NCBI RefSeq assembly: GCF_001648475.1
Contig: NZ_LXSQ01000011.1
Span: forward strand, 1 to 64,000
DNA length: 64,000 nucleotides
Reading direction: 5' to 3'
Origin: Eikenella halliae
Lineage (GTDB): Bacteria; Pseudomonadota; Gammaproteobacteria; Burkholderiales; Neisseriaceae
Under the pieces are notes generated by a model. That model was not told the origin of the DNA, did no database searches, and worked only from the letters and a program-made list of their open reading frames with translations. The translations under genes and the position numbers were made by a program. Positions 8,342 through 17,039 of this stretch are shown in pieces. Every line of letters starts with the position of its first letter. Within the stretch, counting starts at the first letter, position 1.

Positions 8342-9184
8342 ATGAAACCCTCATCAAGCCCTTTAATATCTGTTATTATTCCGTGTTTCAATACTGCCCA
8401 ATATTTACCAGAAACATTGGATAGCTTATTTTCTCAGACACTGCAAAACTTTGAAGTTATTGCTATAGATGATGGTTCTACAGATAATACGCTAGATATT
8501 TTATATAAATACCAAGAAAAATATCAGCAACTAACTGTCATGTCTCAAGAAAATAGTTACTGCATGATTGCAAGGATGAATGCTATCAAACATGCCAAGG
8601 GTAAATACTTAGTTTGTCTAGACTCTGATGACAAACTACATCCTGATTTTCTGAAAAAATGCAGCAATATAGCTGAAAATGATGAAACGGTTGCCATTGT
8701 CTGTAGTGATGTTCAATTATTTGGAGCTAAGAATCAAACCTGGTGTCGCCAATTTGAAATCAAAGACTTTCTCTTAGAAAATAGTATTTGTATTACATCA
8801 TTAGTTAGAAAGTCTTTTTTTGATATGACTGGTGGATTTGATACCAGCCTAGAAATGTATGAAGACTGGGATTTATATATTTCTATATTAGAGTTTGGAG
8901 GTAAAGTTCATAGAATACCTGAACCCTTATTTCTTTATCGGCAGCGAGAGGATTCATCTTCAATATGCAATACAGCTAGCGAACAGAAAAAATCTGATAA
9001 TTTACTAAGACTATACAATAAACACTATTTATTTTACAAAGAAAACGGATTATTCTTTCATGAACTATTAGGTGTATTCAAAAAACATAGAGAAAAGAAA
9101 TTAGCTCACTATAATATGCCATTACGAAAAATATACTATAAGATATTTAAACCAAGTCGTTATAAGAAAATATATAATTCATAA
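8342..9184 (+). CDS. Family 2 glycosyltransferase
   Basis: This is a GT-A fold inverting transferase that adds a sugar to a growing surface glycan at the cytoplasmic side of the inner membrane. Residues 9-30 give SVIIPCFNTAQYLPETLDSL, followed by IAIDDGSTDNT and the metal-binding LVCLDSDD. A later EDWDLYISI is the usual acceptor-side ED motif. Length (280) is typical for short GT2 enzymes. It starts 18 bases after the preceding gene with a weak ribosome binding site. Sugar donor and acceptor cannot be told from sequence. Confidence 0.88.
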   Translation: MKPSSSPLISVIIPCFNTAQYLPETLDSLFSQTLQNFEVIAIDDGSTDNTLDILYKYQEKYQQLTVMSQENSYCMIARMNAIKHAKGKYLVCLDSDDKLHPDFLKKCSNIAENDETVAIVCSDVQLFGAKNQTWCRQFEIKDFLLENSICITSLVRKSFFDMTGGFDTSLEMYEDWDLYISILEFGGKVHRIPEPLFLYRQREDSSSICNTASEQKKSDNLLRLYNKHYLFYKENGLFFHELLGVFKKHREKKLAHYNMPLRKIYYKIFKPSRYKKIYNS

Positions 9185-9212
9185 CTAATCTTAATACAGA
9201 AAGGATATTATT

Positions 9213-10019
9213 ATGCAACATTTCTACGAATTTGCAATTCAGCCATACTTAGAAAAAATTTCTCCTAAGCACATTATTGAAATTGGAGCAGAAAGAGGGC
9301 TAAACACAACTAAAATTCTGACATACTGTGAAAATCATGATTGTCGTCTAACCTCTATAGATCCCTTCCCTTTATTTGATTTCAACTCCCTAAAAGAAAA
9401 GTATGGTAATAAATTTAATATGGTTTCTGATCTAAGTCTAAATGCGTTACCACAAATAGATCCTTGTGATATTACTATGATTGATGGCGATCATAACTGG
9501 TATACTGTTTTCAATGAATTAAAAACTATTGAAAAAATAAATTTATTGAATAACCACCCATTCCCTATTATATTCTTCCATGATATTGGGTGGCCTTATG
9601 CAAGAAGAGATATGTATTACAATCCTGAAAACATTCCTCTGGAGTTCCAACAACCACATAAGAAACAAGGTATTATTCCCAATCAAAACGAATTATCAAA
9701 TGACTCACAACTTGGTTTGAACCATGATGTTGCAAATGCTATACATGAAGGTGGAGAAAAGAATGGCGTATTAACCGCTGTAGAGGACTTCATAAAAAAA
9801 AGCGAGCTCAATCTTGCTCTTTATCTAATCCATGGACAACATGGATTTGGAATCCTATTTGAGAAAAATGAATTCAATAATTCACTCTTTGATTTATTAG
9901 ATATTCAAAGCAATGCTGCAAAACTAGCTGAATATGGAAGAATAAATTATATGGTTAAATACACTAACCTGTATTCAGAGAAAGAAAATAAAAAATCCTG
10001 GTGGAAAAAGATATTTTGA
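9213..10019 (+). CDS. Class I SAM-dependent methyltransferase of the glycan locus
   Basis: The 268-residue protein has a SAM-binding motif I (HIIEIGAERGLNTTKIL, about residues 20-36), an acidic residue after strand 2 (TSIDPFP) and ITMIDGDHNWYTVFNELK, the pattern of the Methyltransf_24 group often found in polysaccharide loci. It would methylate a sugar or a linked group. A good AAAGGA ribosome site precedes the ATG. The last residues (NKKSWWKKIF) are basic and aromatic and could touch the membrane. It shares the low GC of the block. Confidence 0.75.
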   Translation: MQHFYEFAIQPYLEKISPKHIIEIGAERGLNTTKILTYCENHDCRLTSIDPFPLFDFNSLKEKYGNKFNMVSDLSLNALPQIDPCDITMIDGDHNWYTVFNELKTIEKINLLNNHPFPIIFFHDIGWPYARRDMYYNPENIPLEFQQPHKKQGIIPNQNELSNDSQLGLNHDVANAIHEGGEKNGVLTAVEDFIKKSELNLALYLIHGQHGFGILFEKNEFNNSLFDLLDIQSNAAKLAEYGRINYMVKYTNLYSEKENKKSWWKKIF

Positions 10020-10110
10020 TATTGTAAATCTAATTACAGATACAGGTAGATTCTTTTATAAATTCATCAAGCTACCTATTTAATATAAAATCTATTATAT
10101 CCATTATATT

Positions 10111-10926
10111 ATGCTACATAACTATGTAATTAGCATCAGAACTAGCCTTAATAGAAGGCAGCATATTATTAATGAATTTTCAAAATATAATATACCTTTC
10201 TCCTTTTATAATGCCATTACTCCATCTATAGAGTTAACCGAACTTATTCAGAGTGTTGCTCCTAACCTTAATCGGGTAACACATATGACAGATGGAGAAA
10301 AATCCTGTCTAATGAGTCACATTATGTTATGGAAAAAATGTGTTGATGAGGAATGGCCATATATTGCTATTTTTGAAGATGACATTTGGCTTGGTAAACA
10401 AGCAAATATTATATTAAACGAATCAAAATGGTTGGATGATTTATTTCTATTATATAAAAATTTTGTTATAAAAATTGAAACCACTTTGCAACTTTGCCAA
10501 GTAGATACTATTGACTACAAACTACCAAATTCCAATCATAGTCTAATGAAGTTGTGTAGTGATCACTATGGTGGTGGCGGATATATCTTGTCTCGCCAAT
10601 CTGCTGCTTTTCTTTTAAAAAAAATAAGAGAGATTGAAACAGAGAATTTTATTGCGGTTGATGGATTACTATTTGATCATCTTCTTGCCTCAAAAAATTT
10701 ATCTATTTTTCAGCTCTATCCTGCGATATGTATCCAAGAAATCATTATCAGGCCTGAAGATACCTTATTAAGCAGTCAACTTGAATCAGATAGAAAACTA
10801 AAGAAAAATAATAAAATGAATAGAAATTTAAAACAAAAAATACTACGCGAGTTATGGAGAGTAAATAAGAAATTACATCTATTTAAATATAGAAATATTC
10901 CAATGGATATAATCCCATTTGAGTAA
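10111..10926 (+). CDS. Family 25 glycosyltransferase (LPS type)
   Basis: GT25 enzymes such as Neisseria LgtB and LgtE add galactose to lipooligosaccharide. The 271-residue protein starts HNYVISIRTSLNRRQHI, has EKSCLMSHIMLWKKC and then YIAIFEDDIWL with the metal-binding EDD, and later GGGGYILSRQSAAFLL, all in family order. It lies 91 bases after the methyltransferase in an A/T-rich gap that shows no gene. A second GT25 of quite different composition lies at 15528, so the locus has two. Confidence 0.85.
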   Translation: MLHNYVISIRTSLNRRQHIINEFSKYNIPFSFYNAITPSIELTELIQSVAPNLNRVTHMTDGEKSCLMSHIMLWKKCVDEEWPYIAIFEDDIWLGKQANIILNESKWLDDLFLLYKNFVIKIETTLQLCQVDTIDYKLPNSNHSLMKLCSDHYGGGGYILSRQSAAFLLKKIREIETENFIAVDGLLFDHLLASKNLSIFQLYPAICIQEIIIRPEDTLLSSQLESDRKLKKNNKMNRNLKQKILRELWRVNKKLHLFKYRNIPMDIIPFE

Positions 10927-10977
10927 TTTTAGACTTATATATAGCCTCTTCACAGATAATGCAGAATTAAATTAAAA

Positions 10978-12030
10978 ATGAATAATAAACTATCTTATTT
11001 TATAGAAAAAGGTAATAATAATTTTGATCTACTTAGGCTAATTGCAGCTATTATAGTTATCTATTCACATAGCTTTGAACTAGCCTTCTCATCTGGCCAA
11101 TCAGATGTTTTTACTAAATTATCTAGAGGTTTGGCTAATGGTGGGGGCTTAGCAGTTGAGTTTTTCTTTCTTCTTAGTGGTATCTTAGTTACTAACAGCC
11201 TTATATCGAGTGATAATTTAAAGAAATTTATAATTTCTCGCTTTTTTAGAATATATCCACCTTTCCTTTTTGTGCTTATTACAACTGCTGTAATTATCTC
11301 CCCATTTCTTAGCTCATTAGATATAACTCAATATTTTAGCGATGGTGGAGTATCTCAATACTTACGCCATAGCGCAAAATTGAAAATCGAATATAATCTT
11401 CCGGGTGTTTTCACAGGGAATATATATAAAAATGCTGTTAACGGTTCTTTATGGACAATTCCCTTTGAAGTAGGAGCATATTTCTCTTTATTTTCTGCCT
11501 ACATTATAACTGGTGGTAAAAAGAATATAAGATATTTATCAGTCGTGTGCCTACTTATTATCATACTACCTATCTTGAATATCGGTGATGGCTTATTTTT
11601 CTCAAAACAAAACTTAAGCGTTTCTTTAGCATTAGCATGCTTTGCTCTTGGTGCTTTATTCGCTATACATAAAGAAAATGTTCCAGTATCCTTAGCATAC
11701 CCTATTGCTTTTTTTATAATATCCTATCTATCTGAAGAAAACTACCTGAAACATTTAACATTTTTCTATTTTTCATCAACATTATTACTTTATATTGGAA
11801 CACTCAACTTTATAAAAAAAATCCGGGTACCAATAGATATTTCTTATAGCGTATATCTATGGGGATTTTTTGTGCAACAAATTGTGTATATGTATTTGCC
11901 AAATTTAAATATATATGTTAACCAAATTATTTGTATATTATTGACCATTATTATCTCTATTCCTACTTTTAAATTTATTGAGAAACCCTCAATGACCTTA
12001 GGGAAAAAACTTAATCGGAGATTTGATTGA
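10978..12030 (+). CDS. Acyltransferase 3 family membrane protein (OafA-like)
   Basis: This 350-residue multi-spanning inner-membrane protein belongs to the acyltransferase-3 family that O-acetylates surface sugars. Evidence is NFDLLRLIAAIIVIYSHSF with the conserved histidine, VEFFFLLSGILV, SRFFRIYPP with the conserved arginine, and about ten hydrophobic segments. It lacks the C-terminal periplasmic SGNH domain found in some OafA proteins. Its TGA stop overlaps the TTG start of rmlB by two bases, coupling the AT-rich block to the rhamnose genes. It probably decorates the glycan made by this locus. Confidence 0.88.
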   Translation: MNNKLSYFIEKGNNNFDLLRLIAAIIVIYSHSFELAFSSGQSDVFTKLSRGLANGGGLAVEFFFLLSGILVTNSLISSDNLKKFIISRFFRIYPPFLFVLITTAVIISPFLSSLDITQYFSDGGVSQYLRHSAKLKIEYNLPGVFTGNIYKNAVNGSLWTIPFEVGAYFSLFSAYIITGGKKNIRYLSVVCLLIIILPILNIGDGLFFSKQNLSVSLALACFALGALFAIHKENVPVSLAYPIAFFIISYLSEENYLKHLTFFYFSSTLLLYIGTLNFIKKIRVPIDISYSVYLWGFFVQQIVYMYLPNLNIYVNQIICILLTIIISIPTFKFIEKPSMTLGKKLNRRFD

Positions 12031-13097
12031 ACCTCCTCATTACCGGCGGTGCCGGCTTTATCGGCTCGGCAGTTATCCGCCACATCATCCGCCACACTCG
12101 AGATTCCGTTATCAATCTCGACAAGCTAACCTACGCGGGCAACCTTGAATCCTTGGCAGAAGTTTCAGGTAGCCCCCGCTATACCTTCGAGCAAGTGGAT
12201 ATTTGCAACCGTGCCAAGCTCGACCGCGTATTTGCCCAGTATCAACCCGACGCGGTGATGCATCTGGCAGCAGAAAGCCATGTGGATAGGAGCATAGACA
12301 GTGCCGGTGAATTTATCCAAACCAATATTGTCGGCACCTTTAATCTGCTCGAAGCAGCTCGTGCCTACTGGCAGGGGCTACCTGAAAACCGCCGCTCGAC
12401 ATTCCGCTTCCACCATATTTCCACCGATGAAGTGTATGGCGACTTGCACGGCACGGATGATCTATTCACCGAAACCACGCCCTACGCCCCCTCCAGCCCC
12501 TATTCCGCCAGCAAAGCCTCCAGCGACCATCTTGTACGCGCCTGGCAACGCACCTACGGTCTACCCACCATCATCACCAACTGCTCCAACAACTACGGCC
12601 CCTACCACTTCCCCGAAAAACTCATTCCGCTGATGATTCTGAACGCCCTGGCCGGCAAACCGTTGCCTGTCTACGGCAACGGGCAGCAAATCCGCGATTG
12701 GCTCTTCGTGGAAGACCATGCCCGCGCACTGTACCAAGTCATCAACCAAGGCAAAATCGGCGAGAGCTACAATATCGGCGGCCACAACGAAAAAACCAAT
12801 CTCGAAGTAGTGCAAACCATCTGCACTCTGCTGGAAGAACTTGCTCCAGAAAAGCCGGCCGGCGTAGCGCGTTATGAAGACTTAATTACCTTCGTACCCG
12901 ACCGCCCCGGCCACGATTTGCGCTACGCTATCGATGCCGCCAAAATCGGCCGCGAGCTCGGCTGGCGGCCGCAGGAAACATTTGAATCCGGCATGCGGAA
13001 AACCGTACAATGGTATTTGTCCAACCGCCCTTGGTGGCAACGCATTCTCGACGGCCGCTACCGCCTGGAACGGCTCGGCCATTCATCAACCCGATAA
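12027..13097 (+). CDS. rfbB: dTDP-glucose 4,6-dehydratase
   Basis: RmlB/RfbB makes dTDP-4-keto-6-deoxyglucose, the second step of dTDP-L-rhamnose synthesis. The 356-residue SDR has the NAD motif GGAGFIG at residues 7-13, the acidic STDEVYG segment and the catalytic YSASK. Translation starts at TTG 12027, inside the stop of the acyltransferase, with GGAG at 12017-12020. Composition switches abruptly from AT-rich to GC-rich at this start, which marks the edge of the inserted block. Two uptake sequences lie inside, one read as GLPEN. Confidence 0.95.
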   Translation: MNLLITGGAGFIGSAVIRHIIRHTRDSVINLDKLTYAGNLESLAEVSGSPRYTFEQVDICNRAKLDRVFAQYQPDAVMHLAAESHVDRSIDSAGEFIQTNIVGTFNLLEAARAYWQGLPENRRSTFRFHHISTDEVYGDLHGTDDLFTETTPYAPSSPYSASKASSDHLVRAWQRTYGLPTIITNCSNNYGPYHFPEKLIPLMILNALAGKPLPVYGNGQQIRDWLFVEDHARALYQVINQGKIGESYNIGGHNEKTNLEVVQTICTLLEELAPEKPAGVARYEDLITFVPDRPGHDLRYAIDAAKIGRELGWRPQETFESGMRKTVQWYLSNRPWWQRILDGRYRLERLGHSSTR

Positions 13098-13111
13098 ATT
13101 GGAGCCTCTTC

Positions 13112-13486
13112 ATGAACATCCGCCACACCGCACTACTCGGCTTCCTTGCCCTCGGCCTTGCCCTCTCCGGCAGCGTGGAAGCCAAAACCCGCCCCCACCG
13201 CGCACCCGCCGCCACTCAGCAGCAGCAACGTGCTGACGGCAGCAGCCAAGAGCGCGCCGTAGTTATCCACGAAAACGACACCCCGCGCGGCATTGCCGCC
13301 GAAAACCGCTGGATTGCCCAAAACATGCCCGGCTACCGCAAAGTCGGCCAAGCCCTGGTTCAAGGGCAAAACGGCATCTACGACCGCATCAGCGTAGTCG
13401 GCCCGAACGGCGAGCGCAAAGAAGTATTCTTTGAAATCAGCGAATTCTTCGGCCGCTACAACGGCAAACTGCTGGGCGCGGAATAA
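13112..13486 (+). CDS. Small secreted protein of the rhamnose cluster
   Basis: The 124-residue protein starts at the ATG 13112 behind GGAG (13101). Residues 1-24 form a clear signal peptide (hydrophobic core LLGFLALGLALSG, cleavage near VEA-K). The mature part is polar with a glutamine run and then a compact domain ending EVFFEISEFFGRYNGKLLGAE. I do not recognise the family. It lies between rmlB and rmlA, so it is likely co-expressed, but its role may be unrelated to rhamnose. It has no cysteines, so it is not a lipoprotein. Confidence 0.8.
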   Translation: MNIRHTALLGFLALGLALSGSVEAKTRPHRAPAATQQQQRADGSSQERAVVIHENDTPRGIAAENRWIAQNMPGYRKVGQALVQGQNGIYDRISVVGPNGERKEVFFEISEFFGRYNGKLLGAE

Positions 13487-13505
13487 ACACCTAGCAACTC
13501 GCAAC

Positions 13506-13543
13506 AGGCTACCTGAAAACGCTTTACCGCTTTCAGGTAGCCT
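13506..13543 (+). terminator. Inverted DUS pair between the secreted protein and rmlA
   Basis: AGGCTACCTGAAA (13506-13518) and its complement (13531-13543) form a 13-bp stem with a 12-base loop, 20 bases after the stop codon. It may weaken transcription into rmlA rather than stop it. Confidence 0.55.
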
Positions 13544-13565
13544 TCTGCAAAGGAGAAATGAAGGA

Positions 13566-14432
13566 ATGAAAGGCATCATCCTTGCCGGCGGTTCCGGCAC
13601 ACGGCTCTACCCCATCACACGCGGCGTATCCAAACAGCTTCTGCCCGTATACGACAAACCGATGATTTATTACCCCCTATCGGTGTTAATGCTGGCCGGC
13701 ATCCGCGACATCCTCATCATCACCACCCCCGAAGACAACGCCGCCTTCCGCCGCCTGCTCGGCAACGGCAGCGACTTCGGCATCCGCCTGCAATACGCCG
13801 TACAACCCAGCCCGGACGGCCTTGCCCAAGCCTTCATCATCGGCGAAGAATTTATTGGCAGCGACAACGTCTGCCTCGTATTGGGCGACAACATCTTCTA
13901 CGGCCAATCCTTCACCCAAACCCTGCAGCAAGCCGCCGCCCAAACCCACGGCGCCACCGTATTCGCCTACCAAGTGAAAGACCCCGAACGCTTCGGCGTG
14001 GTCGAATTCGACCCGCACCTCAAAGCCCTATCTATCGAAGAAAAACCCAAACAACCCAAATCCAACTGGGCGGTAACCGGCCTCTATTTCTACGACAAAC
14101 GCGTAGTCAAATTCGCCAAACAAATCAAGCCTTCCGCACGCGGCGAGCTCGAGATCTCCGACCTCAACCAACTCTATCTCGAAGACGGCAGCCTTTCCGT
14201 ACAACTGCTCGGCCGCGGCTTCGCCTGGCTCGACACCGGCACACATGAAAGCCTGCACGAAGCCGCCGCCTTCGTGCGCACCATCCAAAACGTGCAAGCC
14301 CTTCAGGTAGCCTGCCTCGAAGAAATCGCCTGGCGCAACGGCTGGCTTTCCAATGAGCAATTGGCCGATTTAGCCAAACCCATGGCCAAAAACCAATACG
14401 GCCAATACCTGCTGCGGCTGCTCAAAAAATAG
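13566..14432 (+). CDS. rfbA: Glucose-1-phosphate thymidylyltransferase
   Basis: RmlA/RfbA joins glucose-1-phosphate to dTTP to give dTDP-glucose, the first step of the dTDP-L-rhamnose pathway. The protein is 288 residues from the ATG at 13566 (AAGGA upstream). It has the nucleotide-binding IILAGGSGTRLYPIT at the N-terminus, KQLLPVYDKPMIYYPL, and LGDNIFYG. The longer open frame from 13431 covers the preceding gene and terminator and is not used. Confidence 0.95.
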   Translation: MKGIILAGGSGTRLYPITRGVSKQLLPVYDKPMIYYPLSVLMLAGIRDILIITTPEDNAAFRRLLGNGSDFGIRLQYAVQPSPDGLAQAFIIGEEFIGSDNVCLVLGDNIFYGQSFTQTLQQAAAQTHGATVFAYQVKDPERFGVVEFDPHLKALSIEEKPKQPKSNWAVTGLYFYDKRVVKFAKQIKPSARGELEISDLNQLYLEDGSLSVQLLGRGFAWLDTGTHESLHEAAAFVRTIQNVQALQVACLEEIAWRNGWLSNEQLADLAKPMAKNQYGQYLLRLLKK

Positions 14433-14535
14433 TTCAGGCTACCTGAAAACCCAGTAAACCCCGTCACAGCCATCTACCATTCCAATAGTGTAAAATAGCC
14501 CGTACCGTTTTCAGGTAGCCTAGGAACATCAGCCC

Positions 14536-15531
14536 ATGCCGTTTCCCGCCGATCATTTCGCCTCCACCGCCACCCCGCTGCTGCGTCTCAACCAAAGGCC
14601 GTGGAAAATCTTCTACCGCGGTCTCATCCCCAAACCCCTGCGCAATACAATCAACGCATACGCCAGCCGGAAACAGATGTATCACACTGCCGAATTATGG
14701 CGACCTTTCCTGCAAGCCTACTTCCAAGGACAGCTGCCCCGTTTTAATTTTCAAGCCAAGCAAGATTTGCGCGGGCAAAAAATCATCTGGCAATACTGGG
14801 GACAAGGCCTGGAACCAGAGCAACTGCCAGAAATGGTGCGCCTGTGTTTCCGCTCAGTTGAACAAAATCTCGGCGACTACCAACTTATTCGGCTAGACGA
14901 CCAAACTCTGCACAATTATTTGGATCTGCCCGATTTCGTTCAAGCCAAACGCCAACATCCAGCATTCAAACCCGCTTTTTTTGCCGATCTGTTGCGTTTG
15001 GCATTATTGGATATTTACGGCGGCGTTTGGCTGGATGCCTCTATACTGCTCACTGCCCCACTCCCAAAAGAATGGGCGCAAATAGATTTCTTTATGTACC
15101 AACGCTCTCCAAAAGCTGCCCATCAGGACTTTTGGCAGAGCTTCAACGCCGATGTATTCAATTGGTCGCCCGATCATCCAGTTCAGGTAAACAACTGCAT
15201 TATCGCCGCCCGACCCAGCAACTTACTGATTCACACCTGCCTCGATGTGATGTTGAATTTTTGGCAAACCCAAAACCACATACCGCACTACTTCTTCTTT
15301 CAAATCATGTTCAATGAACTGGTGCGGAACCATCTGCAAGGCCAAGCCGGCGAACCCGTAGACGACACCCTGCCTCATCTGCTCCTGGCCAAATTAGAAC
15401 AACCCTACAACGCCGAAGCTTTTGCCGAAATCACTGCACAAACCCCAGTGCACAAACTCGACCGCCGTTTAAGCTTCCAACCCGGCACCTTCGGCGCACA
15501 CTTGAAACAACTCTTTGATCCCACGTCATGA
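14536..15531 (+). CDS. Capsular polysaccharide synthesis-type glycosyltransferase
   Basis: The 331-residue protein resembles Caps_synth/GT32-like transferases: IIWQYWGQG near residue 85, LDDQTLHNYLDLPDF, and the DXD-type FFADLLRLALLDIYGGVWLDASI near residues 150-170, the hallmark of this group. It would add a sugar in the cytoplasm. An uptake sequence lies just before it (14509-14521). Its stop overlaps the start of the next GT25 by ATGA, so the two are translationally coupled. Confidence 0.85.
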   Translation: MPFPADHFASTATPLLRLNQRPWKIFYRGLIPKPLRNTINAYASRKQMYHTAELWRPFLQAYFQGQLPRFNFQAKQDLRGQKIIWQYWGQGLEPEQLPEMVRLCFRSVEQNLGDYQLIRLDDQTLHNYLDLPDFVQAKRQHPAFKPAFFADLLRLALLDIYGGVWLDASILLTAPLPKEWAQIDFFMYQRSPKAAHQDFWQSFNADVFNWSPDHPVQVNNCIIAARPSNLLIHTCLDVMLNFWQTQNHIPHYFFFQIMFNELVRNHLQGQAGEPVDDTLPHLLLAKLEQPYNAEAFAEITAQTPVHKLDRRLSFQPGTFGAHLKQLFDPTS

Positions 15532-16322
15532 TTCCAACTTACATTATCTCCCTTGCCAACCAGCAAGACCGGCGCGAACACATGCAGCAGGAATGTGCGC
15601 GGGTGGGCATTGAAGCTACATTTATCGATGCCGTGGATATGCGCCAAGCCAGTCAATCCGATATCGAACGTCTCTCATCCCGGCTACTACATAAAAAAAC
15701 CAAAAAACAACGCTGGCTTACCCAAGGCGAATTAGGCTGTGCCCTCAGCCATCATCAGGTTTATGCCCACATTGTCCGCCAACAGCACCCCTACGCCCTG
15801 ATTTTGGAAGACGATGCCGAATTTATCCGCAATCCTCAGCCCTTATTGAATGAAGGCTACCTGAAAGCCCTATCCGCCCAATATCCGTTCGACATCCTGA
15901 TATTAGGTTACGTCAAAACCCTGCCACACCAACTCCCCTACTACTACCGTCGCATCCCCATCAAGCATCGTGCCAAAATGAATACAGACGGCCACGCTAT
16001 CTATTTTGGCACCCCATGGGAGCAATACGGCTGCGGCACCGTTGCCTACATCATCAGCCGTGAAGGCGCGGAAAAATTGTGCCGGGCAACACAAACCCCT
16101 TGTGCCACGGCCGATGACTGGCTCTACTTCGAACAACACCACGGCCTACGCATCTTGCACAGCCGCCCCGCCTTCGTACTCGAAGCGCTAGAAAAATTCG
16201 ACAGTACCATCCGCCAAGAAAAAGCAGGCTTCCTCCAGCCGAAAACCAGCAGCGTTATCATCCGCAGCATCAAAGGCTACCTGAAACATATCGGCATGAA
16301 CTACCTAGGTATGAAATCATGA
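15528..16322 (+). CDS. Family 25 glycosyltransferase (second copy)
   Basis: The 264-residue protein begins TYIISLANQQDRREHM, then has QGELGCALSHHQVY and YALILEDDAEF with the metal-binding EDD, in the order of LgtB/LgtE-type enzymes. Two uptake sequences are read in frame as GYLK (in NEGYLKAL and IKGYLKHI). It starts within the stop of the preceding transferase, and its own stop overlaps the ATG of the small truncated gene at 16319, giving a chain of ATGA overlaps. Confidence 0.88.
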   Translation: MIPTYIISLANQQDRREHMQQECARVGIEATFIDAVDMRQASQSDIERLSSRLLHKKTKKQRWLTQGELGCALSHHQVYAHIVRQQHPYALILEDDAEFIRNPQPLLNEGYLKALSAQYPFDILILGYVKTLPHQLPYYYRRIPIKHRAKMNTDGHAIYFGTPWEQYGCGTVAYIISREGAEKLCRATQTPCATADDWLYFEQHHGLRILHSRPAFVLEALEKFDSTIRQEKAGFLQPKTSSVIIRSIKGYLKHIGMNYLGMKS

Positions 16323-16462
16323 CCAAGCTCCACACCCTCCTCATTCTCCTGCTCGCTGCCCCATTCGCCCGAGCTGGCATCGGAAATGAACCCATCAGCT
16401 TCTACAGCAACACCCAAATGCTGGGCCACCTCAACCCCAGGAACTATATCGGATCAAAATAA
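16319..16462 (+). pseudogene. Truncated gene for an exported protein
   Basis: An ATG at 16319 overlaps the stop of the GT25 gene and opens a 47-codon frame. It starts with a clear signal peptide (MTKLHTLLILLLAAPFARA) followed by only 28 residues, ending in YIGSK. The end of the frame coincides with the left border of a decayed Correia-like repeat (16445-16549), so I infer that the repeat cut a longer secreted protein. The rest of the gene is not visible downstream. A functional short peptide is possible but less likely. Confidence 0.55.
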
Positions 16463-16549
16463 GAATGAGGCCAGGCAGCAAGCCGCAGACAATATACACA
16501 TACGGCAAAGCCAACCAACGCAGTAGCATTTTTATTTCAATTCACCATA
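16445..16549. repeat. Decayed Correia-like repeat element
   Basis: The stretch begins TATATCGGATCAAAATAAG and ends TTTCAATTCACCATA, with an inner AGCCGCAGACA and ACGGCAAAGCCAACC. It aligns with the better copies at 45506, 48047 and 50090, including the inverted ends (TATAGTGGATTAAC type), but has many changes. It interrupts the frame that begins at 16319. Confidence 0.7.
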
Positions 16550-16568
16550 ACCCAGGCTACCTGAAACC

Positions 16569-16970
16569 ATGCCCTCCAACACCAACCACGTCTGCTTCCA
16601 CTGCCGCACCGCCGTGCGCCGCGCCAAAACCCACGGCCAAGCCGTGCCCTGCCCCGAATGCGGCCGCCCCTGCACCCGCCTCAGCTACAAGCTCGCCATC
16701 CCGCCCAAACACCAACCCAAAGCCTGGCAGGCGCTGCAAAATAAAATTCAGGCCTACCACGCCGGCCAAGCCGCCTATGCCGACCAAATGCAGCAACGCA
16801 ACAAAGCCGAGCTGCAACAGCGCATCGCCCGGATCAAGCAGCAAGCCAAACAGCCCGGCTGCGGCAGCAAAGAACACGAACACCTCAGCCGCCAGCTGGC
16901 CGAAGCCCGGCAGAAGCTCGGGCAAATCCAACGGCAACAATACATCAGCCACACCCTGGAGCATTCGTAA
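16569..16970 (+). CDS. Zinc-ribbon and coiled-coil protein of unknown function
   Basis: The 133-residue protein has a zinc-ribbon at the N-terminus: CFHC (residues 9-12) and CPEC (28-31) followed by GRPCTRLS. The rest (45-130) is rich in Q, A, K and R and likely forms an alpha-helical coiled coil. I do not recognise a named family; such ribbons bind nucleic acid or protein. It lies in the rhamnose cluster between the truncated gene and rmlC. No good ribosome site is seen; an uptake sequence sits directly before the ATG. Confidence 0.7.
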   Translation: MPSNTNHVCFHCRTAVRRAKTHGQAVPCPECGRPCTRLSYKLAIPPKHQPKAWQALQNKIQAYHAGQAAYADQMQQRNKAELQQRIARIKQQAKQPGCGSKEHEHLSRQLAEARQKLGQIQRQQYISHTLEHS

Positions 16971-17039
16971 ACCCGTTTTCAGGTAGCCCCAAAGCAAGCA
17001 CAGGCTACCTGAAACCCTTTTCCCAACCCAACGCCTATT

